A stretch of DNA of 64,000 nucleotides from Limnomonas spitsbergensis. Its lineage: Eukaryota; Chlorophyta; Chlorophyceae; Chlamydomonadales. The translations under genes were made by a program, and so were the position numbers. Location: positions 2,542,001 to 2,606,000 of the forward strand of contig JAYJMM010000102.1 in assembly GCA_037349105.1 (NCBI GenBank), written 5' to 3'. Of this stretch, positions 1 through 11,988 are shown one piece after another. The notes under the pieces were generated by a model, which saw only the letters and a program-made list of their open reading frames with translations, made no database searches and was not told where the DNA came from. Numbering within the stretch: position 1 is the stretch's first letter; each line of letters begins with the position of its first letter.

Positions 1-760
1 TGGTTTCTATTATACACATGACATATGTGGGCCTGTACAGCAGGTGATGTGTCAGGTGCAGCCCTGATTATCTGCCTGCAATGCAGGGCCCCTCGAACGT
101 GTAAATGTCTAAAGAGGATTATGTCATACTTGAATGCGACTTTGTACACGCTGTTTTGTTTGACATGGGTCTCGTTTGCCTCCTAGCTCTCTATGCTGTA
201 AAACTTCGGCACCGAAGACAAACTGGAAGCGTGGAGATTAAATGGAGGCCCTCCTTGTTTTGAATTTGGTGACCCCAGCCCTAAGAGATAAACATGTTTT
301 TGTTTGTTTGGAACCCTGGTTTGGACATGCTATTTGCTCGGAAATGTTTTATATAGACTCACTTGCCGTACACAACGTCTACGTAGATGCAGCAGCAGCA
401 GCAGCAGCAGATTCCGGTAGACGCCAAACAATGGATGCTTTGTCAACCGTTGGGAATACCCCTCGTCTTATGAGGTGATCTTAGGGCGTCTTGTGTCGGA
501 CAAGTCGTAGATCTCTTGGTAGAAGAAAGTTGAGATTTAAAAGATAAGGTTGAGGCGGAGGCTTTTTGCTTAGTAGACTTCACAGGCTACGGCTGAAGAA
601 TGGCTGAGGCTTTGAGAAGGATGATATCATCACCAAACAAGTGAAATTATCCATCTCGGCGGTGGTCTAGCTAATGCCATATGGAGCCCAGGAATGGGCA
701 AACAAAAACTTCATAAACCCTATTATCAGAAAAATGCTACGACCCCTGGCTGACCCCCCC
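1..760. other. No gene recognised
   Basis: Only short open frames without splice-supported coding character are visible. A CAG trinucleotide run of seven units lies near 391-411 and gives a poly-alanine stretch in one short frame. I see nothing else interpretable here. Confidence 0.5.
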
Positions 761-764
761 ACTC

Positions 765-1360
765 ACCACCCTGCCTCCGGAACCTAGTAACACTTTTATT
801 TTGTAAGTCAAATATCATAATTCTGGGGGGGGGGCAGGGGTCAATTCCAATTAGCTCAACAGTGCGCTCCTCAGTCCTCATGGTGTCAAGCAATTCAGCG
901 TGTTCACAAATGTCAAATATCTAGGCACATGCAACACTGATAACGTATCCCCAACTGCAGATGGCCCCTGACCTGGCTGAAATTCCTCCATCTTCCGTGA
1001 CGATGATACACAGATTAGGAAAGGCCAGCATTGCAAAGGAGATGAGCTGGATCCTTCAGCAGGAGCAGGAGCGAGTTTTGCCGGAGCAGGGATTATTAGT
1101 GATGTTGTCCTGCGCTGTCCAACCGACATTACAGCAGAGGATACACCGCAAAACATGGGTAAGGGTAAGGGTCCAGCAAATAATGCACCCCTCACGTGCC
1201 ATTGCTGCAGCTGCACCGGCTGAGTCACCTGCATATCCACTGGCAGAATTTGCTGCAGATCCATTCGCTGACGCTGCTGCATGTTCACATACCGAACCCG
1301 GAATCGCTGGATCCTTGGATTTGAGTAGCCTACCTCCCCACCTCTGCTCCCCACCAACAG
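765..1360 (-). pseudogene. Copy 1 of a dispersed protein-coding repeat (MEEFQP family)
   Basis: On the minus strand the translation contains MEEFQPGQGPSAVGDTLS, closely matching MEEFQPDQGPSAAADALT at about 10.0 kb and the diverged QLEQRQDQSGPSAA at about 17.8 kb. The similarity to the 10 kb copy continues into non-coding sequence on the low-coordinate side (770-870 versus 9840-9925, both with a G-run followed by a caggggtcaattcca segment). This points to a mobile or duplicated repeat rather than a host gene. The frame has no recognisable domain or convincing start, so I treat it as a fragment. The family is not identified; a transposon-encoded accessory protein is one possibility. Confidence 0.5.
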
Positions 1361-2057
1361 CTCGCCCTCGTTTTGCTCCTTTTGCCTCCCTTAATGCATG
1401 TGGTAGGACCGTTCCTCTCTTCTAATATTCTAGAACTCTGCGAAAATGAAGGGTATGCTTCCGTCAGTGATTTCATGGGAAGGATGTAAACAAGTTTGAC
1501 CCCATAAAGTTTGAAGTGCAGCTAGTGAAGTGCAGCCTCTTCTCTGCCTCAAGTGCATGCGTTTTTTGCTATTCGATGGCTACGCATGGTTTTGAAGGTG
1601 TACAGCAAATCTTGGTACAAACCCTGAGGACAAACCTGGATCCAACAAAAGTACAGGACAACCACTGGCCTTCCTCAGTTCCTTGACGGCTGACGAATTC
1701 ATCCTGACCTACACAACTTGACTAAAATTCGTGAAAACATTTAACAAATAGACCCTAGCTTGTGATGACAATTGAGCAGGCTAACACATTTCCGACTGAA
1801 AAAATTATGTTTCCTCGTCAGTTCGAAGGTGGTTCGATGCCGGTTTGGAGCAGGTTTGGGAGGTATCGATCTCCCTTAAAACGTACATTTACTCTCCAAC
1901 GTTTCAGTCAAATGACATGGCATTATTTGCCAACGTTGGCAAGTGAGTGACGTCATTTTTTCCTAAGTCCGTCATCTTTGAAGAGGAGCACATGCCATTA
2001 AATACTTGCATTACTTGTTATTTATCGACCTCGATTCCGATCGTACCAAGTGCCCAG

Positions 2058-2150
2058 AGGGCCTCCATGGAAGCGGGGGTGTTGCAGGCGAGGGTGGACT
2101 ATTCGCTGCTGCAGCCCATCCTGATGAGGAGCGATTATCTAAAGCTGCAG
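2058..2150 (+). CDS. Candidate exon in the left inverted arm
   Basis: This 93-base frame of 31 codons is bounded by a good acceptor (gtgcccag) and donor (CTGCAG followed by gtacta), both in phase 0. It reads RASMEAGVLQARVDYS followed by LLQPILMRSDYLKLQ. The phase fits the next convincing exon at 7782, so it may be an upstream exon of the coiled-coil gene. The inverted copy at 7140-7229 has an in-frame TAA and a 3-base deletion, so only this copy is open. If it is part of that gene, the intervening intron is about 5.6 kb and contains an inverted copy of its own exon. The product is unknown. Confidence 0.4.
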
Positions 2151-2224
2151 GTACTACTTTTACTGGTATGAAGCGTGCCTGAACCTTCGCCTACTACAAG
2201 AGCATTCACTGCATTTTGGTGAGC

Positions 2225-2690
2225 AGCCCACATGCACAGCATTGAGCCAGCGAACACAGCATCCCACCCTTTTTGGGCAACATCTTACATGCATGCGCAG
2301 CTTCCACCAGCACTGGCAGCCCCCGAATGCATGCCCAGCCCCCCGCATGCATGCACTTTACCCCGCCCGCTTGCATGCACTACCGGACTACCCCCCGGCC
2401 GCATGCGCACCGCTTGCATGCACAGCTCCCACCCACATGCACACTGCCTACATGCACACACCCCTGCCCACATGCAAACACCCCGCCCGACACAGCATCC
2501 CGCCTGCTTGCAGAGCGCCCCACACGCATGCGCATTCCTTGCATGCACAGGTCCTCGCTTGCATTCACATCACGTAGCTGCGCTCGCGACCCTCCACCTG
2601 CATTCTTAGCTCCTTCCCACATGCAAACACCCCGCCCGCATACGCACTACCCCCCGCCTGCGAATATTGCAGCATCTCTCGTGACTGTAT
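2225..2690. repeat. CATGCA-rich imperfect repeat, left arm
   Basis: Many irregularly spaced catgca/catgcgca units alternate with pyrimidine runs (cccgccc). The frames through it are His/Cys/Pro-rich in every register, as expected for simple repeats, and are not taken as genes. The mirror-image tract lies at about 6590-7040. Confidence 0.75.
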
Positions 2691-3489
2691 GCTAGAGAAC
2701 CCAGCCAAGGATCCACGACTCATGAACATTCTCACTGGCTGCAGTTCACGGGGGGATCTGGTCCGCATCTGCGAGAATACCGGCGATGATTTCACTGCGT
2801 GATCCATGACAGAGGAGGGGCTAACGACTCACAGCTGCTCTGCAAAGAGGTGTGGCCAGACATGCGGCCATATCTCGTGGGGGGACCAGAAGCTGCCTGA
2901 CATGACATGTGGCGTCTTCAGGTTGGGTGGACTGCTGTAGGTCAAGTTGCATACCCGTATGCACCGTGCTTTAATCCCGCCTGGGCGTTTCGAGGCAGAT
3001 GGATCAGAGTTCGCCTTGCTGAGGTAAATTTGCCCTGGGCTAGACTGTAAATTCGCTAACCCCAAGCTTTTCTATGAACAGGGGCAAATGTACATCACGA
3101 GTGGATTTAAACAGAGCATGCCATGGATCAAGCCTTTGTAATGTATCAATTTCTCTTTCCCTTACCCCGCTTAGGTACAGCCCCATGTGCTTCTTCTCGT
3201 ATGAGGTCATGTGTGACTGGTCAGCGCAATGTATCGGCTGATGGAACTTATACCGCAACTTGCTGCTCAGGTCAGTCAGATATCCTGAACTGCCACTTGC
3301 AAACAAAAAGGTGCAACCCAGGGTATGCTACACGTGTTTATTTTAAGGAGCCTCTACTGTGATTCAGCTAAGGCCCGGGGATCCACGTGCATCAAGCCCT
3401 GTTTTGCCCGGGCCACCGGCCGTAGGATGGTCAAGGCTTGGCACATTGCACCTGCTCCATTTGCTCAGTTCTACCATTCATGCCCTTCA

Positions 3490-4015
3490 AAGGTATCACA
3501 TAGTGCCTATGACAGGCTCCATAGAGGTCACTGCGGCCGTTGTTGCAACAGCAAAGCAGCGCTTGCTCAGCAACGAGTCGCCGCTCTTTCGTCGTGCCAC
3601 GCTTGACGTCATCATGCAGCAGTATGACGGTATCACAATTGGCTTTCACCATGACCGGTGTCGCATCGCGGCCCCTTGTTTGGCAGATCTTGAGGCGCCG
3701 CTTGTTTTGGGGTCAAGCTTCAAGGACAGATGCTTTGTCCAGGACTATAGCCACCGTATATCACGGCTAGCCCTCGTGCAAGACAGCAGCTACTCTGCTG
3801 GTATCTCTGAGGAGAAGCTTGATGACTTGAGGGCTGCTTTCGCTCGGATGCGCAGCGACCGCTCCGGGCATTCACCAAAACTAATCAGGAATTTGGAGAG
3901 TAACTGCGGATACATGTCTCATATTGTTTTCCTTCTGTGCGTGCGGTACTGTGTGCACCACATGAACACAGTTCAGATGGAGAAGGAGTCAGGGGAGCGC
4001 TTCTTTGCGAAGTGA
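3490..4015 (+). CDS. Unidentified ORF inside the inverted duplication
   Basis: An open frame ends at a TGA at 4013-4015. The first part of the longer open frame (from 3359) overlaps a copy of the dispersed short repeat, so I take only the distal part, which reads SIEVTAAVVATAKQRLL and later ISEEKLDDLRAAFARMRSDR. Its composition is protein-like: mixed charged and hydrophobic residues, helical, with no low complexity. An acceptor-like atgacag precedes GCTCC near 3510. No domain is recognised. It could be the remains of a gene carried by the surrounding element or a lone exon. Start and 5' exons are undetermined. Confidence 0.35.
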
Positions 4016-4189
4016 CAAAAAAACTTCAGCCTGTCTTCAGTTGTCTATGCTTGGCTCGTATTTCCGCCAATATTGAGGTTTCCGTCATGTAATATACAGT
4101 GGTTTTGAACTTGACTCAACAGCCTTACCCAGTGAAAGTGGATTAGCAACAGTATCCCTCAATGGCATAACAGTATCACAGGGATCCAC

Positions 4190-5125
4190 ACTCAAGATTT
4201 CAACCTTCAACCCAGCTTAGGTCTTCTAGAGTGACATGCAGGGGGTGCATCAGTGCATTTATGATTCCAGTCTACAGCCCAGCTTGGGTCTCCTAGAGTG
4301 GTAAGCCTAGGGGCATCGACACAAATTATATTTCAGTTTAACCCCGTGCTTGGGATTCCTCGAGTGGCATGCTTGTGGCGCATCAACATAATTAAGATTT
4401 CAGTCTACAGCATTGCTCACGTCTCCTAGAGTGGCATGTCTAGGGCGCATCAGCATAATTAAGATTCCAGTCTAAGACCCTGCTTGGGTCTCCAAAAGTG
4501 GCATGTCTAGAGCGCATCAGCATGCTTAAGGTTCAGTATTGAGCCATGCTTGGGTCTCCTAGAGTGGCATGTCTGGGGCGCATCCGCATAATTAAGGTTC
4601 AGTATTGAGCCTTGCTTGGGTCTCCTAGAGTGGCATGTCTAGGGCGCATCAACATAATTAAGATTCCAGTCTAAGACCCTGCTTGGGTCTCCTAAAGTGG
4701 CATTTCTAGAGCGCATCAGCATGCTTAAGGTTTAGTATTGAGCCCTGCTTGGGTCTCATAGAGTGGCATGTCTAGAGCGCATTAGCATGCTTAAGGTTCA
4801 GTATTGAGCCCTGCTTGGGTCTCCTAGAGTGGTATGCCTGGGGCGCATCAGCATAATTAAGGTTCAGTATTGAGCCATGCTTGGGTCTCATAGAGTGGCA
4901 TGCCTGGGGCGCATCAGCATAATTAAGATTTCAGTCTAAAGCCTTGCTCACGTCTCCTATGGTGCATACCTGGGCGCATCAGCATAATTAAGGTTTCAGT
5001 CTAGAGACCTCCTCGGGTCTCCTAGAGTGGCATGTCTAGGGTGCATCAGCATAATTAAAATTTCAGTATTCAGCCTTGCTTGGGTCTCTTAGAGTGGCAT
5101 ACCTGGGGCAAATCAGCGTAATTGT
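4190..5125. repeat. 66-67 bp minisatellite, about 14 diverged units
   Basis: Successive units share gcttgggtctcctagagtgg, then gcatgtctagggcgcatc and agcataattaag, recurring every 66-67 bases. Units differ by substitutions and small indels, so the array is old. No long frame crosses it. Confidence 0.85.
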
Positions 5126-5879
5126 GATGAAATAAATCTGAAGCCGTAATACCGTCACATGAATCCTGAACTATAAAATTCGAGGGGAAAACAGGAAACC
5201 AATATTTCAGTCAGAAGCCCTGCTCAAAGCTACTTGAGAGGCATGTCTCGTGCGTGTCAAGCAAAATGAAGGTGCCTCAAACATCATGAAACAAAGGGCA
5301 TGGCTAGGCAATATAGTCTGCATAGTGAATCCGCTTAAAAATACAAAATAAAAGGTGGGAATGAGACTCGACTGAGCAGGTTGGTTGCGCATCATGACAC
5401 GCGCAATGACACCCACTGCGAACTTGGTCGACTCCACTCCTAGGGGGTAGTCTGGTAGATGGCCCATGCCAAATTCCTTCCATCTAGGCCCAAGGGCTGC
5501 AGAAAAGCTATCAAGATTTCTGGGCTAGTGCCAATGTAAAGAGCTGCCTCCTGGACTGATGCGGACATGCTCTCTTCAGATGAACCTGGGGGAGGAAGGC
5601 TGCTGGGGTTGCAGGTGCCTCATGGGCTGTAGGGGCAACAGGGGTGGCCATGATAGCAGCTGGCTCTCTGAATGGCACACCCACATACCGCAAGAACTCC
5701 GCTAGCCGCTCGCATATCCGTAACACATTCAAATGCAAGCTCCCAATGGAGCTTGCACCCGTCTCGGCTAATGAATAAATGTACAACATGGCTTGCTGTT
5801 TCTAAAGGGTCTGCCTCACAACCTTCTGCCTCGCTAACAGCTTTGAGCAGGGGCATGAGCATGCCGGCATGCGCTGCAC

Positions 5880-6570
5880 GTGAGGACGGGTTGCTGTGAT
5901 GCACATTCCCGCCCGAATGCACATTCCCCGCCCAAATGCAGTGACCCATGCATGTGCATGCAGGCTAGGGTCTGTGCATGCTGGCCATGGTCTATGCAAT
6001 ATGCACACGGGCTGTGCGCATACGGACGGGGGCTGTACATCCGGACAGGCTGTACAAACATACGGTCGGAGGGCAGTAAATGCAAATGGAGAGCTACACA
6101 TACGGCAGGGCGCTGTTAACAATTAATGCGGGTGGAGGACTGTGTGGATATGTTGGCGGGGCGCATAGCTTACGGGTTGGGAATGCGGGTGGGGGGCTGT
6201 GCGTGCAAGCTTGGGGCTGCGCATACGGGAGGAGAGCCGCCCATTTGGGCGGGACTTGCGCATACAGATAAGGGCCTGTGCATACGGGCAGTGCCTATGG
6301 GTGGATAACAGTGTAGCAGATGGGGGATGGGGGACCGTGCGGGCGGATGGGGGTAACATTGCATACAGGTGGGGGTCTGCAGAATGCGGAATGTGAATGG
6401 GGATGGGGGGCAGTAACAGCGGATGGGAGTAACAGTACATACAAGTGAGGGCCTGTGCATACGGGCTGTGTCTATGGGTGGGTAACAGTGAAAGCCGATG
6501 GGGGACTGGGGGGCCGTGTGGGCGTGCGGGAAATGTGCATGGGGGCGTGGACTGTGTACACGGTTAGGGG
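5880..6570. repeat. Imperfect gcatacggg / gtgcatacgg repeat
   Basis: Irregular G-rich units built on gcatacggg, ggctgtgc and ggatgggg recur with variable spacing. Open frames on both strands are by-products of the repeat. It grades into the right-hand CATGCA-rich arm. Confidence 0.7.
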
Positions 6571-7139
6571 ATGGCTCATGTGGTTGAAAGAACGTTTATG
6601 AGGGCGAGGTGCAGAGCATATTGGCAGGCGCCAGGCGGCTGTGCGTGCAAGCGGGGGTAGTGTGCATGCGGGCGGGGTGTTTGCATGTGGGAAGGAGCTG
6701 AGAATGCAGGTGGAGGGTCGCGAGCGCGGCTACGTGCTGTGAATGCAGGCATGGACATGTGCATGCAAGGAATGCGTAGGCGTGTGGGGCGCTCCGCAAG
6801 CAGGCGGGATGCTGTGCATGTGGGCATGGGTGTGTGCATGTAGGCAGAGTGTATGTGGGTGGGAGCTGTGCATGCAAGCGGTGAAGTTTTGTGAAGTTTT
6901 TACAGTCCATCAGAGCAAGCGGGCGGGGTACCGTGCATGCATGCGGGGGCTGGGCATGCATTCGGGGACTGTCATTACTGGTGGAAGCTGCGCATGCATG
7001 CAAGATGTTGCCCAAAAGGGTGGGATGCTGTGTTCGCTGGCTCAATGCTATGCATGTGGGCCGAAACTGCACACCAAAATGCAGTCAATGCTCTTGTAGG
7101 CAGAGGTTCAGGCACGCTTCATACCAGTAAAAGTAGGAC

Positions 7140-7229
7140 CTGCAGCTTTAGATAATTGCGCCTCAGGATGGGCTGCAGCAGCGATTAGTCCACCCTCGCC
7201 TGCAACACTCTCGCTTCCATGGAGGCCCT
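7140..7229 (-). pseudogene. Inverted, disabled copy of the 2058-2150 exon
   Basis: On the minus strand this reads as the left-arm exon with the same flanking acceptor (gcccag) and donor-like GT. It carries an in-frame TAA in place of the tyrosine codon and lacks three bases. It shows that the inverted duplication copied an exon and that this copy then decayed. Confidence 0.6.
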
Positions 7230-7781
7230 CTGGGCACTTGGTACGATCGGAATCAAGGTTGATAAATAACAAGTAATGCAAGTATTTAATGGCATGCGCT
7301 CCTTTTCAAAGATGACGGACTTAGGAAAAATGACGTCACTCACTTGCCAATGTTGGCAAATAATACCATGTCATTTGACTGAAACGTTGGAGAGTAAAAG
7401 TACGTTTTAAGGGAGATCGATATCTGGGTTTGGAGCAGCCGACCGTTTCGGAGCTGGGGTTCGGAGTAGGTGCCAGAAGGTGGGGAGAAGGTGGGGTGTA
7501 CAGTCGAAACCAGAGGGACGAACCTGTGGTTTGAATTTCCCTCGTCGCGTGATTTTGTGCAGGTTGATTTACCTTAAGTATAGATGTCCGTCAGATAACC
7601 CCTGCCCCGAAATTCTTTAAAAGCCACGCTTTCTAGCGTCCCCTTTCATTCATACCGGTACTAGGAACCTGCTTTTGGTCGGAGCACATTTTCTGACCCA
7701 CTGCCACTAACTGTAACATAGGTGCGGTATCTTAGCAGGACTCTTGTGATGTCTCTGGCATGGGGTCTGCGCATCAGCCAG

Positions 7782-9748
7782 GCAGAAATTCTGTTAAAGT
7801 CGCGACAGAGCGAGTTGCAGGTTCAGCGCTCTAACCTGCAGGGCTACGAGAGATCCTTGGCAGAGTGCATAAAGAAAGAGGTGACTAGAAGGCATCAGTA
7901 TCAATGGCCCGTGGCATTGCTTGCAGGTCAGGGGGGTGCTCTGAACACTGCAGCCTGCAGGTCACTGTTTTTTGAATTATAGGGAGTGTCAGATCAAGCA
8001 TGATCGATGCCCTGGATATTTGAGCATAGCAGCCTCATCTATGCCTTAAATGCTGGCAGCATTCCATTGCAACCTGCAGATCTCCAGTACTCCATGGCAT
8101 GGCCTGCATGCTTCCCGTTGGTAGCAATCCACCTAGGTCAAGCCATTTTTCGAACTTGCACCGCCTGCAGGGACAGATCCAGCTCTCTCTTTTGACAGTG
8201 CAGCTGCGTCTGAGTGATTGCCTCGCCTGCAAAGCAGCCGATGAGGCTGCCTTAAACTCAGTGCAGCAGCAGCAGCAGTCCTGTCAGCAGCGATTGTCAA
8301 GGCTGGAAATGTTCAAGGCTGCGTCAGCCTCGCAAGCCTGCACGCTTCAGTCGCGTAGGAATGAGGAGTCGCGCAAGGTACAGGGATTTCAAATGAAGCT
8401 GGCAGACACGATTGGATGGCGATGCGTCTGATCCTGCAGTCCTGCCCCCTTCCATTGTATACCGGAAAACATTCGGGTGCCCTTTCAAATTTACGGTTTT
8501 AAGTTATTCCCGGTTCACCCATGCTGTTACGAGGCAGAGTTTAAATTTATACCCACTGACCTTGAACATTCCCCTGAAAACATAAATTGCCACAGGTTGC
8601 TGGAGTTCAAAAACTGGTGCACGTGAAAATCAACAACTGGTCAAAGAGGCGAGGGCAGCTGCAGCAGAGCCTCCAACTGGTGGGGTCAAATAAAATATGT
8701 TGAGTGTTTCCCTTGGGATCTGGATCTGGATCCATCAGGACACATGAAGCATCATTGTGACCTAAATCTCTTATCGAGTTATCGCACTCCCGAAAATTGA
8801 CTTGTTCCAATCTCCACCTCTTTCCCTGCACTGTCGTACAACCTACCATCTGTTCGCGGACCGCAGTTAATTTCCCCCCCTTCTGAGCATGCTCTCAACC
8901 CTAGCTTCTGGCAGTGTTCCATTTATTCGTTTACGTAATAAGCACACTACCTTTGTAGGTCCGTGCATGCTGTAGAATTAAGTTGAAATTTAGTCCCAAT
9001 CTGCCCTGCGTTGTATGACCAAGGCCACAGGGCTACATGAAATTCAAATTCAAACTTCAATGCCTTCTCTCAGCTCAAGGCAGCCCTGAATAGGGAGAGT
9101 GAAGCGGCCACGAGTTTAACATCCTTGGAGGCTGTGCAGCTTCCTGGTAGCCTGGTCCACTGTGAGGCAGGGGCAACGGTAGCTGGGGAACAATGCCTCG
9201 GTGCAGCCAAGGACTCTGCCTTGACAGCCTCCACAGGCGAGCATACGCTCGCGGTGATGCCAATGCCTCAGGGCAACAGCGACCAACGAGGGCCCGTCTC
9301 ACAGGCGCAGCAGCAGCTCGAAAGGTGCGCTTGCTGGTCAGTCAGCCGTAGACTGTGTCTTTTGAAGCCCTCCCCTGCTATGCAGCATCTGCACTCCTCC
9401 CACAAGCCTCATGCCTTGCCCACCAATATTTGGTATAGGTTCAGGCACAAGCGAGAGCACTTGGTGAAGAGACTGGAGGCGGCTGGCAAGGCAGCAGCAC
9501 TCAAGGTGAAGAGGCTGGTAAAAGTTGTAATACATGACTCTGGTGGACTGCCGTGTACACATACAGGCAGTCCCCACACTGCGGAGCCACAAAGCCAGAA
9601 CACCTGCGACACCTCCATGCTGAACAAAATTTTCAGGTTTTTGAAATGAGCCATGTATCCCCCCCAGGCTCTCATCAAGGATGCTGAAGCCAGGCGAGCT
9701 TCTCTGCTGCAAGGCCCATCCTCTGCAAGCGACCCAAAGGGAGCGTAG
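7782..9748 (+). CDS. Coiled-coil-like protein, last five exons
   Basis: Five exons with canonical GT-AG boundaries and matching phases: 7782-7880, 8171-8377, 9074-9324, 9439-9517 and 9668-9748, ending at TAG. The visible 238 or so residues begin AEILLKSRQSELQVQRSN, pass through a Gln-rich segment (five consecutive Q near 8265) with RLSRLEMFKAASASQ, then a low-complexity linker in the third exon, then a basic helix (FRHKREHLVKRLEAAG, KAAALKVKRL) and the tail ALIKDAEARRASLLQG. The heptad-like charged helices suggest a coiled coil. The first exon could instead begin at 7722 after acatag. The 5' end is missing; 2058-2150 is a phase-compatible upstream exon candidate. No family is recognised. Confidence 0.65.
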
Positions 9749-9839
9749 TTTTCATTCTTTCAGTCTGGTTAGGAAGAGGCTGATTGATGGGTAGAGATAC
9801 AAAGACAGATAAGCGGACTGTGAGGACGGTCATCCCCTC

Positions 9840-10435
9840 CTCGCCCCCGGAACCTAGTACGGTATAATTTTTATTTCTCAGTAAAAAAACCGACTTCTGG
9901 GGGGGGAGACAGGGGTCAATTCCAACCATCTCAACAGTGCGCTTCTAATGGTGTTGACCAATGCGGCTGGTTCACGAATCAAATGGCCATGCGCCTTGCA
10001 CACGTTAGCGCATCCGCGGCTGCGGATGGCCCCTGATCTGGCTGGAATTCCTCCATCTGCCGGGGGATGGCATCGCAAAATGGCCAGGGTGTGGCCTCAT
10101 CACCTAGGGATGGAAGCTCAGCTGGCATGCTCAAGCTGTAGCGTGAAGCTGTTGGCAGCTGACTGGGTCCCCCCACCAACTGGGCATACAGGCAGCTGAA
10201 GATGATGTCCAGGGCTCAGACCTGGCACGTCGCAATGATCCCTGAAGTAGGGGAGGACAACAGAGTAAGGGGGGCGGCCTTGTGTGTGGACTCCTTGAGC
10301 AGGGGCAAGAGCTGCTGGAACCTGAAGTAGCCAGAGTAGGAAAGAATATTGGTGTAATCGTGCGCTGTACACCGGGCGGCACAGTATGGCAATGGTCCCT
10401 TTTTTGCATGATCTTCCCCTTGGCCAGCCTTTCAA
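9840..10435 (-). pseudogene. Copy 2 of the dispersed MEEFQP repeat
   Basis: Minus-strand translation gives MVGGPSQLPTASRYSLSMPA, then ELPSLGDEATPWPFCDAIPR and QMEEFQPDQGPSAAADALT. It aligns with MSAEFPYRGNDAKSWPLCNS at 17.8 kb and with MHAQLVGPLGSSHQLSTT...MSAEFPSSGGAATTWSLSN at 20.6 kb. The similarity to copy 1 continues through the non-coding flank down to about 9840. It is one of four copies in the window, all on the minus strand, and none has an intact gene structure. Confidence 0.55.
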
Positions 10436-10439
10436 TCCT

Positions 10440-11985
10440 TTTCTTGCATTATTTCCCCTCTTGGTGATTCCTTCGAGTCACAGGGTTGTCTGTGAATTTT
10501 AAGACCCTTCAGCAATGCTCACATGTTGTCATTGCCCAATTCATAGCAACTAAAGAGGCAGCTACACAGTTTGAATCAATTATGGAGGTATGAGCAGGAG
10601 TGCTTGAGGTTGCGGAGCCGTAACACCTCCCAATACCGAAATTGCATGCTAAGAGGGGTGTGGCCAGGGGGCATAGCTGTTATATTTTTTTGTGACGCAG
10701 ATCGACAGCAATTCATTTAAGGAATGCAACAGTGTGGCTATGGGCTCAATCCTATGTCTAAAGACAATTTTATACCGGTAACCTCGACGGTAACCTAACT
10801 TTTCATAAAAACATTTTGTCTGTTACCCCCTCATACTTCGGCCCCCACATTCCCTCGGCAGAAATATATGTGATGACCAGATTTGGAATGCTTTTGTCAA
10901 TCTCTACAGCGTTGACTGATGGGGTGTTTCCAGTTGTTATCTGCTCCCCCCCTTGTGTGTAGTAGTTACGATTGGCTGCCCATATCTTCTGTCCCTCTGA
11001 CTCAGTACTTAGCTTCTTTGTTCCTAACGATTTTCAAAAATCGACTGCTAGGGCCTTCGGAGTGGCATACCGGTATCACAAAAAGTAAACGGCATTTACA
11101 AGTAAATCAGTGATTAAGGTTTGAAAGAGTGGCTTGCATCAGAGCAACGACTCTAAAGTGGTCAGCCAAGTTGATAGGAAAACAAAAAACGTGCATCACA
11201 CTCATTTAAGCGGTGCCATTATATGCCACATAAAACAGACGTTTACTTCGACACATGTGGCCACCGTTATCCACGCTATAAAAATGACGGGTAGGGCCAT
11301 GCACTCATTATGCACTCCGGTCACCCCTTGTTGGTCACATTACCTTCTCGATGCAAAAAGATGAACAATGTTTGCTTAACAAGAAAAACAAAACCATGCC
11401 CATGATTGAGCTTTCATCTTCATCTGTGGCACAACTCATGGGACTCCACCTCGCATCTTGGCGTCCAACAATGCCCCTCCACGTAGGAGGAGATGGGACT
11501 ATGGAACAAGGTCTAACATAAATCCTGATGTTCGTGTCTACGATGGTGGTCAGTGAGAAATGCTAGACGGTAGTCACGTACCAGGACATGGGCATTCACA
11601 ATGGCACTTCAAATATGTGAACAAAGGCACTGAGGCACCACATGGTTGCTGAAGGGCCAGGAGGAGAACAAACAACAAACAACCAATGACAATGCTACGT
11701 ACCACCATGCATGAACAACGGCTTGACGACAAAAAAGATTCCTAACGGTTGATCCCCCTTCTTTATCCTGACAGAGAAGGACAAAATCAGAGGAAGCACA
11801 CATATTCAAGACAGCATCTATACTACCATTTTGCTTTAACCCACTAAAGTGTTGATTTTACGTGTTTGAATTTGAAAATGTTTAAAACCACGTTGTTTCG
11901 AATTCACACCACCCCTCTGCCTCCCCCCAGCCTCTTCACAATGCCGAGGTTGTTAGCGACCCCGTCCCTGTTTCGCCCTAGCTTT
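10440..11985. other. Intergenic stretch, nothing supported
   Basis: Short frames only, AT-richer than the gene regions. Two TACCGGTA palindromes occur at 10773 and 11068. It lies downstream (3') of the armadillo gene and downstream of the coiled-coil gene, so it is a convergent intergenic region. Confidence 0.5.
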
Positions 11986-11988
11986 CAC

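Larger units (their letters stand above)
1842..7438. repeat. Large inverted duplication, possible foldback element
   Basis: The segment from about 1863 to 2350 reappears inverted at about 6937-7424. Shared blocks include a tract ending in gtgacgtca, the segment with caagtgcccagagggcctcc, and the tract around ctgcattttggtg. CATGCA-rich arms extend the similarity inward to roughly 2690 and 6590. The outer ends both read into ATCGAT plus CTCCC. A 12-bp direct repeat, GGTTTGGAGCAG, lies just outside at 1842-1853 and 7427-7438 and may be a target-site duplication, although a few unpaired bases separate it from the arms. Between the arms lie a 66-67 bp minisatellite and a small ORF. It could be a foldback transposon or a segmental inverted duplication. 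Confidence 0.75.

Noticed and set aside
2160..2700. His/Pro/Cys-rich frames in several registers, considered as zinc-binding proteins
   Set aside because: They come from CATGCA-rich simple repeats and appear in all frames and in the inverted arm.
4190..5125. CRISPR-like regular spacing
   Set aside because: The whole 66-67 bp unit is repeated and diverged, with no unique spacers, and the genome is eukaryotic.
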